Positions 25,961 to 35,199 of a stretch of DNA of 64,000 nucleotides are shown piece after piece (the stretch's first letter is position 1; every line of letters starts with the position of its first letter). The stretch is from positions 248,001 through 312,000 of the forward strand of contig CAVRDK010000004.1 in the NCBI GenBank assembly GCA_963719855.1, read 5' to 3'. The translations under genes and the position numbers were made by a program. The stretch is from CAIQPV01 sp963719855. Lineage in GTDB: Bacteria > Pseudomonadota > Gammaproteobacteria > Burkholderiales > Gallionellaceae. Under the pieces are notes generated by a model. That model was not told where the DNA came from, did no database searches, and was given only the letters and a program-made list of their open reading frames with translations.

Positions 25961-26957
25961 GTTTGCCTCCATCGGTTGTTTCGTTCATTGTTGTAGCCAG
26001 CATTTTTTCCACCTTCACGGCGTACTGACCGTTGGACACTCCATACGTACACTCCATCACCGGCACGCCATCCACTTGCGCCACGATATTCCCTTCAGTG
26101 TCCAGCTGGATGATATCGCCACCGTGCATTTTGAGCACCTGATCCAGTGTAATGCGGGCTTGTCCGAGTATCGCCGTCAACTGGACATCTGCTGACTGTA
26201 TTTGTTTGGATAGTGTGCGCAGCCAGCGTTGGTCAGTCACCATGTGCTCACCTTGCACCGTACTGTAGAGCAGCTCACGTATGGGTTCTATCATGGCATA
26301 AGGCATCAACACATGAAATGCCCCGCCGATGCCGCCGAATTCGATGTCAAAAGTAGTAACCATCACTACTTCGTTGGGAGTGGTTACACTGGCAAACTGC
26401 GAGTTCATTTCCGAACGCACAAACTCGAATTCAAGTGGATACACGGATTCCCATGCCTTGCCATAGGACTCGAACACCGCAGCCAGCAATTTCTGGATAA
26501 TGCGTTGCTCGGTCTGGGTGAATTCGCGTCCCTCGACACGGGTATGGAAACGTCCATCACCGCCGAACATATTGTCCACCACCAGAAAAATCAGGTTGGG
26601 GTCGAAAATAAATAGCGCATGACCGCGTAGCGGTTTAGGTTGCACCACATTGAAGTTGGCCGGCACCGGCAAGTTGCGGATGAATTCGCTATATTGTTGA
26701 ACGCGGATTTGCCCAACCGAAATGTCTGCGGTGCGCCGGATCAAGTTGAAGAAAGCAATTCTGAACAAGCGCGCGAAACGAGCATTGATTATCTCCATCG
26801 TGGGCATGCGCCCACGCACGATACGCTCTTGCGTGCCAAGATTATACGGCTGGATGCCACCCTCAGGCTCGGCATGCTGTTCCGGTTCATCGGCTTCGCC
26901 GGTGACACCTTTCAGTAGCGAGTCAACTTCATCCTGAGAGAGAAAATCTTTGCTCAT
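25953..26957 (-). CDS. fliM: Flagellar motor switch protein FliM
   Basis: From ATG 26957 the protein has 334 residues. It has the CheY-P binding N terminus (FLSQDEVDSLLKGV), the middle domain with RIVRGRMPTMEIINARFARL, and a C-terminal SpoA domain (DVQLTAILGQARITLDQVLK). An upstream in-frame extension to 27032 is rejected because it runs into fliL and lacks family similarity. FliM links CheY binding to C-ring switching. Confidence 0.96.
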   Translation of the reverse strand: MSKDFLSQDEVDSLLKGVTGEADEPEQHAEPEGGIQPYNLGTQERIVRGRMPTMEIINARFARLFRIAFFNLIRRTADISVGQIRVQQYSEFIRNLPVPANFNVVQPKPLRGHALFIFDPNLIFLVVDNMFGGDGRFHTRVEGREFTQTEQRIIQKLLAAVFESYGKAWESVYPLEFEFVRSEMNSQFASVTTPNEVVMVTTFDIEFGGIGGAFHVLMPYAMIEPIRELLYSTVQGEHMVTDQRWLRTLSKQIQSADVQLTAILGQARITLDQVLKMHGGDIIQLDTEGNIVAQVDGVPVMECTYGVSNGQYAVKVEKMLATTMNETTDGGKHA

Positions 26958-26964
26958 GGCATTA

Positions 26965-27615
26965 TTACTGAATGATGAAGGAGGTGAATAGCACTTCCAG
27001 AACACCCTCACTGGATGCTCTGTCGTGTGCAACTGGCGTGGTTTCCACCGGGACAGAGGCAGCTACTTCCTGAGAGGCTACTTCCACGCCAGACACAGTG
27101 GTAGCTTCCACACTGGACACAGTTTCTGCGTTGGGTGTGGCATTGCTTTCATGCGCAACTTTTTTTTGGGGGGCGGTGTGCAACCCAAGTATGGTATTGG
27201 TTTCCACAATAATTTCCTGGGCAAGTTTTTTCTTGCCTTCGACTAGCATCAAATCCGAGGCGCGTTTACTCGACAACAGAAAAAGCAGATGGCTGCGAAC
27301 TTCCGGTAGACGCTGCCGGAGCTTGTCAGCCAGTTCCATGTTGGCGACTTTCAGCGTGATGCCGATTTGCAAAAATTGATCGCCTTCCTCGTGTTGCAGA
27401 TTGACCGTGAAGGGTTCCAGCACCATAAATGTTGGCATCTCCACCACGGCTGCCTTGGGCTCGTCGATGTGCTGACCGCCCTTCATAAAATACCAGCCTG
27501 CGCCGCCGATAGATACCAAAATCAGCACTCCTATGATGGCGATCACCAGCCTTTTGCTTTTTGGTTTTGCAGGGGCTTCAGTTTCAGCCGGAGCCGATTG
27601 TGCGGGTTTTGCCAT
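26965..27615 (-). CDS. fliL: Flagellar basal body-associated protein FliL with long linker
   Basis: This 216-residue protein has a cytoplasmic N terminus, one transmembrane helix (LVIAIIGVLILVSIGGAGWY), the periplasmic domain with FTVNLQHEEGDQFLQIGITL, and the conserved end GVLEVLFTSFIIQ. Between about residues 147 and 204 lies a Val/Ser/Glu-rich degenerate repeat (VEATTVSGVEVASQEV), so it is longer than the usual 150-180 residues. FliL sits around the stator units. AAGGAGCAG precedes the ATG. Confidence 0.94.
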   Translation of the reverse strand: MAKPAQSAPAETEAPAKPKSKRLVIAIIGVLILVSIGGAGWYFMKGGQHIDEPKAAVVEMPTFMVLEPFTVNLQHEEGDQFLQIGITLKVANMELADKLRQRLPEVRSHLLFLLSSKRASDLMLVEGKKKLAQEIIVETNTILGLHTAPQKKVAHESNATPNAETVSSVEATTVSGVEVASQEVAASVPVETTPVAHDRASSEGVLEVLFTSFIIQ

Positions 27616-27750
27616 TACTGCTCCTTACTTTGTTGAGGTGCCTTGAGTTGGATTATTAAACAAATCCGGCCAATATGATAACCGGAATAAGGCGAAGAAT
27701 TCCCCTCAGCTTGGTATTTTCCCTTAACTCAAGATTCATGCGGTAGCCCA

Positions 27751-29250
27751 TCAGGCAAACGTATCCACCATTCCCTGATGATGGCGCCCAAGCGAAACCG
27801 AACTACCGGATGTGATGACTCCAGTGGTAACGGTGGCATCTATTGTTCCGGCTGTACTCCCATTTCCCTTTTGTTGCTGGTTGGCCTGCCAGGCTTGCTG
27901 ATCTTTGGGGGATTGGTCGCTCACCGTGGCATTGCCCAGCGTAATCCCATTGCCAGCCAACATGTCGCGTAATTGGGGTAATGCCTGCTGCACCGCGTCG
28001 CGTACAGCGGCATGTGGCGAAGTGAACAGTGCGGTAGCCTGATCGCCGCTGACTTTGAGTACCACATCCAGCGGCCCCAAATTCGGGGGGTTAAGGTGCA
28101 GCTCTGCAGTTTGTTCGTGTTGTGTAGCCATCCAGGTAATTTTCTGGTTGAATTCGTTGCCCCATGCTTGATCCGTCACGGGGGTGTTTATCACTGCTTG
28201 CGCTGCTTGTGTCACCCCACTCTGGCTGGCGACAATGGGTGCGATGCCGCTTTGCAATAAACTATCCGGGGCGGCGGACGCAACTGGCTGCGCGGAAATT
28301 TTCATTGCGCTGGTGTCAAGTTGTGCAGTTTTTGCGCCGTCCTTGCTTAATATTCCCAGCGCGGCAGCGAAAGTATTATCTTTGCTTGTGTTGACGCCAG
28401 TAGCTGTCGCCTCCAGCTTGGTGTTGCCTTGTGCGCCGAGCAATGCTGAAGCTCCTGAAGTTCCCGAAGCTTCTGAGACCACTTTGTTCTCCACAGATTG
28501 CAGTGTTGCGCCAAGCGCGGCAGCTGCAATTGGTTGTGTCTGCGCTTTTTTACCCTCATTCGTTATGGGTTCCTGAAGACCCTTTCCATTGGCTACGGTG
28601 CGGCTCGTGGCAACAGTGGAGGGCAACATCATCGCCAGCATATCACCAGGCAATGTGCTAACCCCGTTCGGGACGGGAGCTTGAGGATCAGTCTTATCTT
28701 TGGTTGCGGGACTGTTCGTAACAACGGTGGTGGGCAACATCATCGCCAGCATATCACTAGGCAATGTGCTGACCCCGTTCGGGACGGGAGCTTGAGGATC
28801 AGTCTTGTCTTTGGTTGCAGGGCTGTTCGTAACAGCGGCGGTAGGCAACGTCATCGCCAGCATATCACCATGCAATGTGCTGACCCCGTTCGGGGCGGGA
28901 GCATGAGGATCAGTCTTGTCTTTGGTTGCAGGGCTGTTCGTGACAGCAGTAGCGGGTAACAGCGCCGCCAGCATGCTGGATGTATCCGGTGTCAGTGTCG
29001 GTGGTTGTGTTGTGGGGACATTGCCGGTAGCCGTGGCGGACGCATCATTGGCAGCAGATGCGGTTGGCTTCTTGCTGTCTGGCTTCTGATTGTTCGGGGG
29101 TGCCCCTGCATTGGCCTGCTGGCGCGCCAGTACGTTGCCGAACGGCTCTGCTGCTTGCATGGCGCTATTGTTATCCGTTGGAGTGGACGCTTGCGTTGAT
29201 GTGGCGGGTGAGGTGACGATAGTTGTGGCGGTGACCGGCAGGTTTTGCAT
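27751..29250 (-). CDS. fliK: Flagellar hook-length control protein FliK with internal repeats
   Basis: The 499-residue protein has a long low-complexity N-terminal region and a C-terminal Flg_hook domain (QTAELHLNPPNLGPLDVVLK, VRDAVQQALPQLRDMLAGNG). Its end is rich in Gln and Ser. About residues 100-215 hold three near-identical 37-residue units (TNSPATKDKTDPQAPVPNG). FliK is exported and measures hook length, so repeat number could affect that measure; this is an inference. It lies between fliJ and fliL, with a 135-base gap before fliL. Confidence 0.93.
   Translation of the reverse strand: MQNLPVTATTIVTSPATSTQASTPTDNNSAMQAAEPFGNVLARQQANAGAPPNNQKPDSKKPTASAANDASATATGNVPTTQPPTLTPDTSSMLAALLPATAVTNSPATKDKTDPHAPAPNGVSTLHGDMLAMTLPTAAVTNSPATKDKTDPQAPVPNGVSTLPSDMLAMMLPTTVVTNSPATKDKTDPQAPVPNGVSTLPGDMLAMMLPSTVATSRTVANGKGLQEPITNEGKKAQTQPIAAAALGATLQSVENKVVSEASGTSGASALLGAQGNTKLEATATGVNTSKDNTFAAALGILSKDGAKTAQLDTSAMKISAQPVASAAPDSLLQSGIAPIVASQSGVTQAAQAVINTPVTDQAWGNEFNQKITWMATQHEQTAELHLNPPNLGPLDVVLKVSGDQATALFTSPHAAVRDAVQQALPQLRDMLAGNGITLGNATVSDQSPKDQQAWQANQQQKGNGSTAGTIDATVTTGVITSGSSVSLGRHHQGMVDTFA
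28616..28948 (-). repeat. 111-bp tandem repeat in fliK
   Basis: Three consecutive units of exactly 111 bp start at 28616, 28727 and 28838 and keep reading frame (37 codons each). They differ at only a few positions, which points to recent expansion. Confidence 0.9.
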
Positions 29251-29265
29251 GATAGGCTCCTGTGA

Positions 29266-29727
29266 TTAGTTCTCGTTGTGTGCAGCTGCGGCCTTGATGG
29301 CAGCAAAGCGTCCGGTGTGCTCGTCTTGCTGGCGCTGTTCGGATTTTGCCGCCAGTTTTTTTTCGTTTTCGATATGGCGTTGCGCTAACGTGTCAAAGGA
29401 TTTCATTTTGCGTTGCGCCTCTTGTAGTTCGCTGCGGCCCACTTGCAGCAAGCTGCGGACCTGTTCATTGGTATTGCGCTGCTGAGCGATGGCCTCGTCC
29501 AGGCGCAGGATAAAACCCTGGAAGTTGCGCAGTTCGGATTGAATCATGCCGTTCTGCTCCGCTTCCTGAAAACGTGCCTGGTAATCCTTGCGGTATTGCA
29601 GCAAGGTATCCAGCTTGGCCTGCGCAGCCTGCTGTTGCTGGTTAAGCTGTCCGAATTTCCTGATGGCGGCTTCATACTGCTGTTGTGCCAGATGCACCAG
29701 TGGTTGCAGGGAAAATGTCTTGGCCAT
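29266..29727 (-). CDS. fliJ: Flagellar export protein FliJ
   Basis: The 153-residue protein is almost fully coiled coil, starting MAKTFSLQPLVHLAQQQYEA, with repeated Gln/Lys/Glu heptads and the family-typical NEKKLAAKSEQRQQDE ending. FliJ binds the FliI hexamer like a rotor shaft and links it to FlhA. It lies 15 bases after fliI. Confidence 0.93.
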   Translation of the reverse strand: MAKTFSLQPLVHLAQQQYEAAIRKFGQLNQQQQAAQAKLDTLLQYRKDYQARFQEAEQNGMIQSELRNFQGFILRLDEAIAQQRNTNEQVRSLLQVGRSELQEAQRKMKSFDTLAQRHIENEKKLAAKSEQRQQDEHTGRFAAIKAAAAHNEN

Positions 29728-29742
29728 GGTCTTTTATCAATG

Positions 29743-31182
29743 CTATTTGTCAAATATATGGCTAAATGCCTCGGCGCCGCTGGCATAGTCTTCACGCTCG
29801 TACATACCCTGCTTGAGAAAACCTTCCATCCGTGGGTACATTGCAATGCCTTGATCCAGTAACGGGTCGCTGCCGCTGACATACGCGCCCACACTGATCA
29901 AATCGTGGTTACGCTGGTAATGGGCGTACACATGCTTGAAGTGATTAACCGAGCTGAAATACTGTTCAGAAACCAGATGGTTCATGGCGCGGCTGATCGA
30001 GGCTTCGATGTCTATGGCCGGGTAATGCCCTTGTTCGGCAAGGCGGCGCGACAACACAATGTGGCCGTCCAGAATGGCGCGCGCGCTGTCGGCTATGGGA
30101 TCCTGCTGGTCGTCGCCTTCGGTCAGCACAGTATAGAACGCGGTGATCGAGCCGCCACCTTCCGTGCCGTTACCGGCGCGTTCCACCAGTTGCGGCAGTT
30201 TGGCGAACACCGAGGGCGGATAGCCCTTGGTGGCGGGCGGTTCGCCGATGGCCAGCGCAATTTCGCGCTGCGCCATGGCATAACGGGTAAGCGAATCCAT
30301 AATCAGTAGCACATCCTTGCCTTCGTCACGGAAATATTCGGCTATGGTAGTAGCATAGGCCGCGCCCTGCATGCGCATCAGCGGACTAGTATCGGCAGGT
30401 GCGGCGACGACCACGGAGCGAGCCATGCCTACCGGCCCCAGAATGTCGGTGATGAATTCCCTGACTTCGCGGCCACGTTCGCCGATCAGTCCAACTACTA
30501 TGACATCGGCGCTGGTATAACGTGCCATCATGCCGAGCAGAACGCTTTTGCCAACGCCGCTGCCGGCGAACAACCCCATGCGTTGACCACGCCCCACAGT
30601 AAGCAAGTTATTGATAGCACGCACACCAACATCTAATGGATCCTTGATCGGCGCGCGATCCAGCGGGTTGATCGGACGGCTTTGCAACGGTGAAGTTTTT
30701 TCTTCCGGCAGCGGCCCGAGCTGATCCAGCGGACGCCCGGCCCCATCCAGCACGCGCCCCAGCAGCATATTGCCTACCGGCAGGTGACGCGTACGATCCG
30801 CAGCCCGTCGCGTCAGAGAGCGGTTTTTGCCGCCAAGCAAAGGTGTTCCCATCGGCTCCTGCGGCACCACGCGCGCACCGGGCATCAGGCCTTGCACGTC
30901 ATTTTCCGGCATGAGAAATAATTTTTCCCCGGAGAAGCCCACTACTTCGGCTTCGACCCGGCTATTGGGCAATTCAACAACGCAAGTGCTGCCAACCGGC
31001 ATTTTCAGGCCGACCGCTTCCATCACTAACCCGGAGACACGGGTCAAGCGACCGCTGACCAACAGTGACTTACCCTGCGCAACCGACTTCATGTTGTCTT
31101 GCAGGCAATCTTGCCAATGCTGGGCGTGGACACTTGTGGGGGGTGCCATTGAGTCTGCCTCCATTTCTACGGTTCCAGCCAT
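29743..31182 (-). CDS. fliI: Flagellar export ATPase FliI
   Basis: The 479-residue protein is an F1-like ATPase. Walker A AGSGVGKS lies at about residues 206-213, with DVIVVGLIGERGREVREF, Walker B DVLLIMDSLTRYAMAQREI and SGSDPLLDQGIAMYP near the end. The extended N terminus is partly used to bind FliH. The ATG at 31182 overlaps fliH by 16 bases; internal ATGs at residues 7 and 12 are alternatives. Confidence 0.97.
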   Translation of the reverse strand: MAGTVEMEADSMAPPTSVHAQHWQDCLQDNMKSVAQGKSLLVSGRLTRVSGLVMEAVGLKMPVGSTCVVELPNSRVEAEVVGFSGEKLFLMPENDVQGLMPGARVVPQEPMGTPLLGGKNRSLTRRAADRTRHLPVGNMLLGRVLDGAGRPLDQLGPLPEEKTSPLQSRPINPLDRAPIKDPLDVGVRAINNLLTVGRGQRMGLFAGSGVGKSVLLGMMARYTSADVIVVGLIGERGREVREFITDILGPVGMARSVVVAAPADTSPLMRMQGAAYATTIAEYFRDEGKDVLLIMDSLTRYAMAQREIALAIGEPPATKGYPPSVFAKLPQLVERAGNGTEGGGSITAFYTVLTEGDDQQDPIADSARAILDGHIVLSRRLAEQGHYPAIDIEASISRAMNHLVSEQYFSSVNHFKHVYAHYQRNHDLISVGAYVSGSDPLLDQGIAMYPRMEGFLKQGMYEREDYASGAEAFSHIFDK

Positions 31183-31790
31183 GAGTTGTCCTGTCCGATA
31201 GATGAGACCACGCGCTTCCAGCGTGTGGCCAAGCTGGCATCAATTTGGCTGTGCGCAGTTTCCACGCGGCATCCGCCGCGTTCCATTTGCGCATCCTCGA
31301 AAATTTTCCAGCCAGTATGGTCAAGTTTCTCCCCCATTTTGCTGCGCACCAATTCTGCATCGGAGGGATGCAGAATTAAATGGGCATGTTGGCTGAAATG
31401 CGGCAGTTCACCTATGGCCTCGTTTACTACGCTGAGCAGCAGTTCGGGTTTGACCTTGAGCGCTTGTTGCAGCATTTGCTTGGCAATTTCCATGGACAGA
31501 TCCAATAGGTTCTGGGCAACCTGTTGATCCACCTGTTGCAACTCTTTATCCAGCGCCCCTATTATTCCCGCCAGACGTTGCGCTTCTCCCGCCAGATGTT
31601 GCGCTTCGTCACGCGTTTTTTGCGCGCCTGCGGCGTAGCCTTCCTCATACGCCTGCTGGTGGATTTGCTCAACATCGGCTGCCGTAGGAAGCGTAGCGGC
31701 AGCCCCAACGTTCTTCTTCGCTATGTCGAAAGTGGGTAATTCCCAGCGCTGGTAGGCGGTGAGGCGCTCCTTGGCGATCGCATCAGACAT
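31167..31790 (-). CDS. fliH: Flagellar assembly protein FliH
   Basis: This 207-residue protein has an N terminus with AKERLTAYQRWELPTFD, Gln/Ala-rich helices with GYAAGAQKTRDEAQHLAGEA, and a C-terminal V-ATPase E-like domain (VNEAIGELPHFSQHAHLILH, GGCRVETAHSQIDASL). FliH is the ATPase stator and regulator that tethers FliI to the C ring. It overlaps fliG by eight bases. Confidence 0.94.
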   Translation of the reverse strand: MSDAIAKERLTAYQRWELPTFDIAKKNVGAAATLPTAADVEQIHQQAYEEGYAAGAQKTRDEAQHLAGEAQRLAGIIGALDKELQQVDQQVAQNLLDLSMEIAKQMLQQALKVKPELLLSVVNEAIGELPHFSQHAHLILHPSDAELVRSKMGEKLDHTGWKIFEDAQMERGGCRVETAHSQIDASLATRWKRVVSSIGQDNSWLEP

Positions 31791-32778
31791 AAGATTCGTC
31801 CCCCTTGCCGCCTAGTGCAATTTGTCCTTCGTCCGAAAGGCGGCGCACCACCTTGAGGATTTCCTTCTGTTCCGCTTCCACTTCGCTGACCCTGACCGGT
31901 CCTTTAGCTTCCAGATCTTCGCGCAGCATGTTGGCGGCGCGTTGCGACATATTCTTGAAGATTTTCTCGCGCAATTCCTCGTTCGCGCCCTTGAGCGCAA
32001 TGATCAGGGATTCGGACTGAACTTCACGCAGGATGAGCTGGATACCGCGATCCTCCACGTCGACCAGATCGTCAAACACGAACATTTCGTCGATAATTTG
32101 TTGCGCCAGATCGGCATCATAGCCGCGCACTGTTTCGATGACGGCGCCCTCTTGCACGCTGCCCATGAAGTTGAGTATCTCCGCTGCGGTGCGCACGCCG
32201 CCCTTGATGTGTTTTTTGCCTGTCCCTTCGCCTGTCAGCAGGGTGGTCAGCACATCGTTCAATTCGCGTAGCGCGGCGGGTTGTACGCTGTCCAGTGTGG
32301 CAATACGCAACAGCGTGTCGTTGCGTATGCGTTCGGTAAAGAAACCGAGGATGGTGGAGGAGAGTTCCGGCTCAAGGTGCACCAGGATGGTAGCAATGAT
32401 CTGCGGATGTTCACCGCCTATCATTTCGGCAATCTGGGCCGGATCCATCCATTTCAGACTTTCGATGCCGCTGGTATCGTCGCCCTGCATGATGCGGTCG
32501 ATCAGGCCCGCCGCCTTGTCGTCGCCCAGCGCCTGGGTCAACATGCGGCGGATGTAATCGTTGGAGTCCATGCCGATTGTGGTTTTTTCTGCCGCAAGCT
32601 TGTAGAAATCATCAAATACTTCGGAGATTTGTTCCCGCTTCAGATTTTTCAAATTCACCATGGCGGTGCTAATTTTTTGCACCTCCCGTGGCTCAAGGAA
32701 TTTCAGCACTTCTGCCGCTGCGTGTTCACCCAGCGTCAGGAGCAAAATCGCGCTCTTTTGTATGCCTGCATCACTCAT
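31783..32778 (-). CDS. fliG: Flagellar motor switch protein FliG
   Basis: From ATG 32778 the protein has 331 residues, the normal FliG length. It begins SDAGIQKSAILLLTLGEHAA and has the middle-domain motif GGEHPQIIATILVHLEPELS. The C-terminal domain includes FEDLVDVEDRGIQ-like FDDLVDVEDRGIQLILREVQ and KGANEELREKIFKNMSQRAA, with the charged residues that meet MotA. The start is coupled to the fliF stop (ATGA); an ATG five codons earlier is also in frame. Confidence 0.97.
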   Translation of the reverse strand: MSDAGIQKSAILLLTLGEHAAAEVLKFLEPREVQKISTAMVNLKNLKREQISEVFDDFYKLAAEKTTIGMDSNDYIRRMLTQALGDDKAAGLIDRIMQGDDTSGIESLKWMDPAQIAEMIGGEHPQIIATILVHLEPELSSTILGFFTERIRNDTLLRIATLDSVQPAALRELNDVLTTLLTGEGTGKKHIKGGVRTAAEILNFMGSVQEGAVIETVRGYDADLAQQIIDEMFVFDDLVDVEDRGIQLILREVQSESLIIALKGANEELREKIFKNMSQRAANMLREDLEAKGPVRVSEVEAEQKEILKVVRRLSDEGQIALGGKGDESYV

Positions 32779-34415
32779 TCTTTGCTCATCCATTCCTTGA
32801 CTACAGCTGCCACCACCTTGGGGTCATTCTGCGCCATCTGTTTCACGGATCGAAGATCGTTATCATATCCTTCTTGATCGTCTGGCGCTGCACGATGCTC
32901 CATACTAGCCTTCTCCTCTGCTTGCCGGGCTTTCTCTTGAATGGTCTGTTTGCGTACATTTTCAAAATTCCTGAAAGCAGGGCGGATCACGCCGAACAGC
33001 AAGTACAATCCAATACCGGCGATTATCAAATACCTCAACGTATCTTCCGCCAACGCAATCATTTGCGGCTGTTTCCACAGCGGGAGTTCTGCTACCGGGG
33101 TTTCTTTCTCTTCGTTGAATGCACTGTTCAACACATTCAGCGAGTCACCACGGCTTGCGTTGAAGCCCATCGCTTCTTTCACCAGCGCGGTGATTTGTTC
33201 TTTTTCACTATCGCTAAGCGGCTTGGAAGTGGCTTTACCACTTTTGTCCGTGACCATGCGATTGTTGACTATCACCGCCACGGACAGGCGTTTGATGCTA
33301 CCCACCGGCAGTTTGGTATAACGAATAGTGCGATCCACTTCGTAATTGGTGGTGGACTCCTTGTGTGAGTTGGTGCCAGCACCACCAGATGCTTCTGTCA
33401 CCGCGCTGGCCGGGCTGACGATGGGGGCAGTAGCCGGAACAGGGGGCTGATTCGATAACGCACCAGGCACCCCACTTGGATTTTGCCCGCTACCATTCTT
33501 CGATTCAGAAGTTTGTTGGCTACGCACGGCTGCTTCATTAGGCGGTTGGTTCGGCCCGAAAGTTTCCGCAGTTTGTTCGGCCTGTGAAAAATCAATATCG
33601 GCGGTAATCTGCGCATGCACGTTTTCAGGCCCAACCAGCGGCGTGACGATGGCTTCGATGCGCTTGACGTAATCCTGCTCAATCTGCCGCACATATTTGA
33701 TCTGGGTGGCATCCAGCGGGGTGTCGGAACCTTCCTTGTTGGGGCTTAACAGCGAGCCGCTTTGATCCAGCACAGTCACATTCTTGGCTGGCATATCCGC
33801 CACGCTGCTCGATACCAGGTGAATGATGCCGTTGACTTGCCCGGCATCCAGTGTTCGGTTCGGAAACAGGGTTAGCACCACGGATGCGCTGGGTTTGAGT
33901 TGTTCCTTCACGAATACCGAAGGTTTGGGCAGGGCCAGATGCACACGTGCGCCCTGTACCGCAGCCAGAGTTTGCATCGAACGAGCCAATTCTCCTTCCA
34001 GTGCACGCTGGTAATTCACCTGTTCGAGAAATTGGCTGGTGCCGAACTTCTCGTTTTCCATTAATTCAAACCCGACCAAACTACCCTTGGGTAAGCCCTG
34101 CGAAGCCAAGTGCAGGCGCACTTCATGCACCTTGTCAGCGGGAACCAGCAGCGCACCGCCGCCTTCAGAAAACTTATAAGGGATATTTTGTTGTTGCAGC
34201 GCGTCGATAATGGCTCCGCCATCGCGGTCGGAAAGATTGCTGTACAGCACACGGTATTCCGGGGTTGACCCCCACATCCACATGCCGATAACCAGCGCGA
34301 TAATGCCCGCTACGGCGACCATTAGCGATATCTTCTGTTTGGAACTGAACGTCCCCAGCGCCTGCGCCAGTGGGAACGGCTGCGCCAGTGTGGGGGTTGG
34401 GTTGTCTTCTGCCAT
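32775..34415 (-). CDS. fliF: Flagellar MS-ring protein FliF
   Basis: The 546-residue protein has two transmembrane helices, the first around ISLMVAVAGIIALVIGMWMW and the second around YLIIAGIGLYLLFGVI. The ring-building motifs include GGALLVPADKVHEVRLHLAS and RVHLALPKPSVFVKEQLKPS. The C-terminal tail binds FliG. It is the first gene of the large minus-strand operon and is divergent from fliE. Confidence 0.97.
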   Translation of the reverse strand: MAEDNPTPTLAQPFPLAQALGTFSSKQKISLMVAVAGIIALVIGMWMWGSTPEYRVLYSNLSDRDGGAIIDALQQQNIPYKFSEGGGALLVPADKVHEVRLHLASQGLPKGSLVGFELMENEKFGTSQFLEQVNYQRALEGELARSMQTLAAVQGARVHLALPKPSVFVKEQLKPSASVVLTLFPNRTLDAGQVNGIIHLVSSSVADMPAKNVTVLDQSGSLLSPNKEGSDTPLDATQIKYVRQIEQDYVKRIEAIVTPLVGPENVHAQITADIDFSQAEQTAETFGPNQPPNEAAVRSQQTSESKNGSGQNPSGVPGALSNQPPVPATAPIVSPASAVTEASGGAGTNSHKESTTNYEVDRTIRYTKLPVGSIKRLSVAVIVNNRMVTDKSGKATSKPLSDSEKEQITALVKEAMGFNASRGDSLNVLNSAFNEEKETPVAELPLWKQPQMIALAEDTLRYLIIAGIGLYLLFGVIRPAFRNFENVRKQTIQEKARQAEEKASMEHRAAPDDQEGYDNDLRSVKQMAQNDPKVVAAVVKEWMSKE

Positions 34416-34583
34416 TTTATCCGCCGCTGTTTCCTGTTTGTTGATCCATTACCTCATACTGCGCATTATCACCGCACATGTCAGGAGCGGTGCTGCGAAA
34501 AGCGGGGGAATTCCACGGCTTTTCCGATGCTGGTGCAGCGCTGGCGGCTGATAATGTGCAGTCTCCAAAAGTGGAGGTAAATC
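34416..34583. promoter_or_regulatory. Divergent fliF/fliE control region
   Basis: This 168-base interval must contain promoters for fliF-R on one side and fliE on the other. GCTGATAA at 34547-34554 resembles a sigma-28 -10 box but lacks a -35 partner. No promoter can be fixed by eye. GGAGG at 34574-34578 serves fliE. Confidence 0.4.
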
Positions 34584-34928
34584 ATGAACGTTTCCGGAGT
34601 GGACAGTCTATTGGCCCAAATGCGCTCGGCGATGGCCATTGCGCAAGGCGGCGTTGCGCCATTGACACCCAAAACCACGGCTGACGCGACTGGCGCAAGC
34701 GGTGCAACCGATTTTGCCGCAGTATTGAAGTCATCGCTGAATAGCGTGGCACAGGCGCAGAACCATGCCGAATCCATGCAGCAGGCTTTTGTGCTGGGCG
34801 ACGATAAGGTCAGCCTGAGCGACGTGATGATAGATATGCAAAAGGCTAACATTTCATTCCAAACCACTGTGCAGGTGCGCAACAAGGTGATCGCCGCCTA
34901 TAATGACATCATGAACATGCAGGTGTAG
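34584..34928 (+). CDS. fliE: Flagellar hook-basal body complex protein FliE
   Basis: The 114-residue protein starts MNVSGVDSLLAQMRSAMAIA and ends with the FliE core (LGDDKVSLSDVMIDMQKANI, SFQTTVQVRNKVIAAYNDIM). It joins the MS ring to the rod and is the first export substrate. It is read alone on the plus strand, opposite fliF. Confidence 0.95.
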   Translation: MNVSGVDSLLAQMRSAMAIAQGGVAPLTPKTTADATGASGATDFAAVLKSSLNSVAQAQNHAESMQQAFVLGDDKVSLSDVMIDMQKANISFQTTVQVRNKVIAAYNDIMNMQV

Positions 34929-34940
34929 TGTACAAGACTA

Positions 34941-35116
34941 GCCCGAATGTGTCATAAATTAACGCACGCCCTCGTTGGTCTTTTGTTTGCTATGCAAGAT
35001 TTTGTTCCGTCTGGTGTATGAATAACTACACCCTCACAAAACATGACGCCCGCTATGCGTGCTACATCAGACAAAATCCTGTGCGATCATCACGCGAATT
35101 TATGACACATCCGGAT
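34941..35116. repeat. MITE-like element with terminal inverted repeats after fliE
   Basis: ATGTGTCATAAATT at 34947-34960 and its exact reverse complement at 35097-35110 bound about 136 bases. Similarity extends a few bases outward on both sides (CCCGA and TCCGG). Inside there are nested complementary segments, such as GATTTTGT and ACAAAATC. No gene is seen within. The plan suggests a short non-autonomous transposable element or a decayed palindromic unit. Confidence 0.55.
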
Positions 35117-35199
35117 TGGTTACATTGTACAGCCACCCGCATGCCGGGTGTCCATGTCTAAATTATCGGGTCAAAATAAACGGCGCTGGTGCATTTATC

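Noticed and set aside
34547..34554. Sigma-28 promoter before fliE (GCTGATAA)
   Set aside because: There is no TAAA 15 bases upstream; the -10 likeness alone is not enough.
35059..35199. N-terminal 47-codon extension of the PLP decarboxylase
   Set aside because: It runs through the MITE-like inverted repeat and has no likeness to decarboxylase N termini; ATG 35200 fits the family.
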